Of a stretch of 6,029 nucleotides of DNA, positions 5,994 through 6,029 are shown piece after piece. The stretch is from the NCBI GenBank assembly GCA_003533975.1, contig DQCL01000189.1, positions 1 through 6,029 of the forward strand, given 5' to 3'. Source of the stretch: Octadecabacter sp. (GTDB lineage: Bacteria; Pseudomonadota; Alphaproteobacteria; Rhodobacterales; Rhodobacteraceae). The position numbers and the translations under genes were made by a program. The stretch's first letter is position 1. Each line of letters opens with the position of its first letter. Below the pieces are notes generated by a model. That model did not search any database, was not told where the DNA came from, and saw only the letters and a list, made by a program, of their open reading frames with translations.

Positions 5994-6022
5994 TATCTAT
6001 GAAATGGCGAATATCAAATCAA
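5994..6022 (-). promoter_or_regulatory. Candidate sigma70-type promoter for tRNA-Ala
   Basis: On the minus strand TTGATT (6022-6017) and TAGATA (5999-5994) are separated by 17 bases, the ideal spacing. The -35 box matches four of six consensus bases and the -10 box about three. The expected start near 5987 leaves a leader of about 26 bases before the tRNA. Spacing and position are good but the box matches are modest, so this is a prediction only. Confidence 0.42.
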
Positions 6023-6029
6023 GGATATA

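Overview
The window looks like a piece of chromosome from an alphaproteobacterium, most likely Rhodobacterales (Roseobacter-type). This is inferred from moderate-to-high GC by eye, the style of the proteins, the AqpS-like aquaporin and the tandem acyl-CoA dehydrogenases. No marker gene fixes the genus. Coding density is normal, and I see no insertion sequence, phage gene, CRISPR array or other mobile element.

Left part (1-2144, plus strand): the 3' end of a gene that is probably an HlyD-type periplasmic adaptor overlaps by ATGA an ABC exporter ATPase. That gene is followed two bases later by an ABC-2 type permease. Together they resemble a compact tripartite exporter of the YbhGFSR / YhiI-RbbA-YhhJ type, but with a single-domain ATPase and only one permease. 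The run ends at a convergent junction that carries a strong GC-rich hairpin (2200-2231).

Middle part (2315-4727, minus strand): two adjacent acyl-CoA dehydrogenase genes lie in one probable operon, the 395-residue one first and the 384-residue one about 70 bases downstream. Both place the catalytic glutamate in the isovaleryl-/long-chain-type position (helix G), not near the C-terminus. Substrates cannot be read from the sequence.

Right part (4728-6029): a 294-base divergent intergenic region leads to a 221-residue MIP-family channel. Its second NPA motif is followed by Val where most aquaporins have the selectivity-filter Arg, as in arsenical-linked AqpS-type channels. It is followed by a 198-base spacer with an imperfect inverted repeat. 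Then, on the minus strand, comes a complete tRNA-Ala(GGC) with encoded CCA, a 21-base hairpin just 5' of it and a plausible sigma70-type promoter.

The three blocks (exporter, acyl-CoA oxidation, channel plus tRNA) show no clear common pathway. The window is mostly ordinary chromosomal content. The most useful second looks are the aquaporin filter, the paired dehydrogenases and the hairpin leader of the tRNA.
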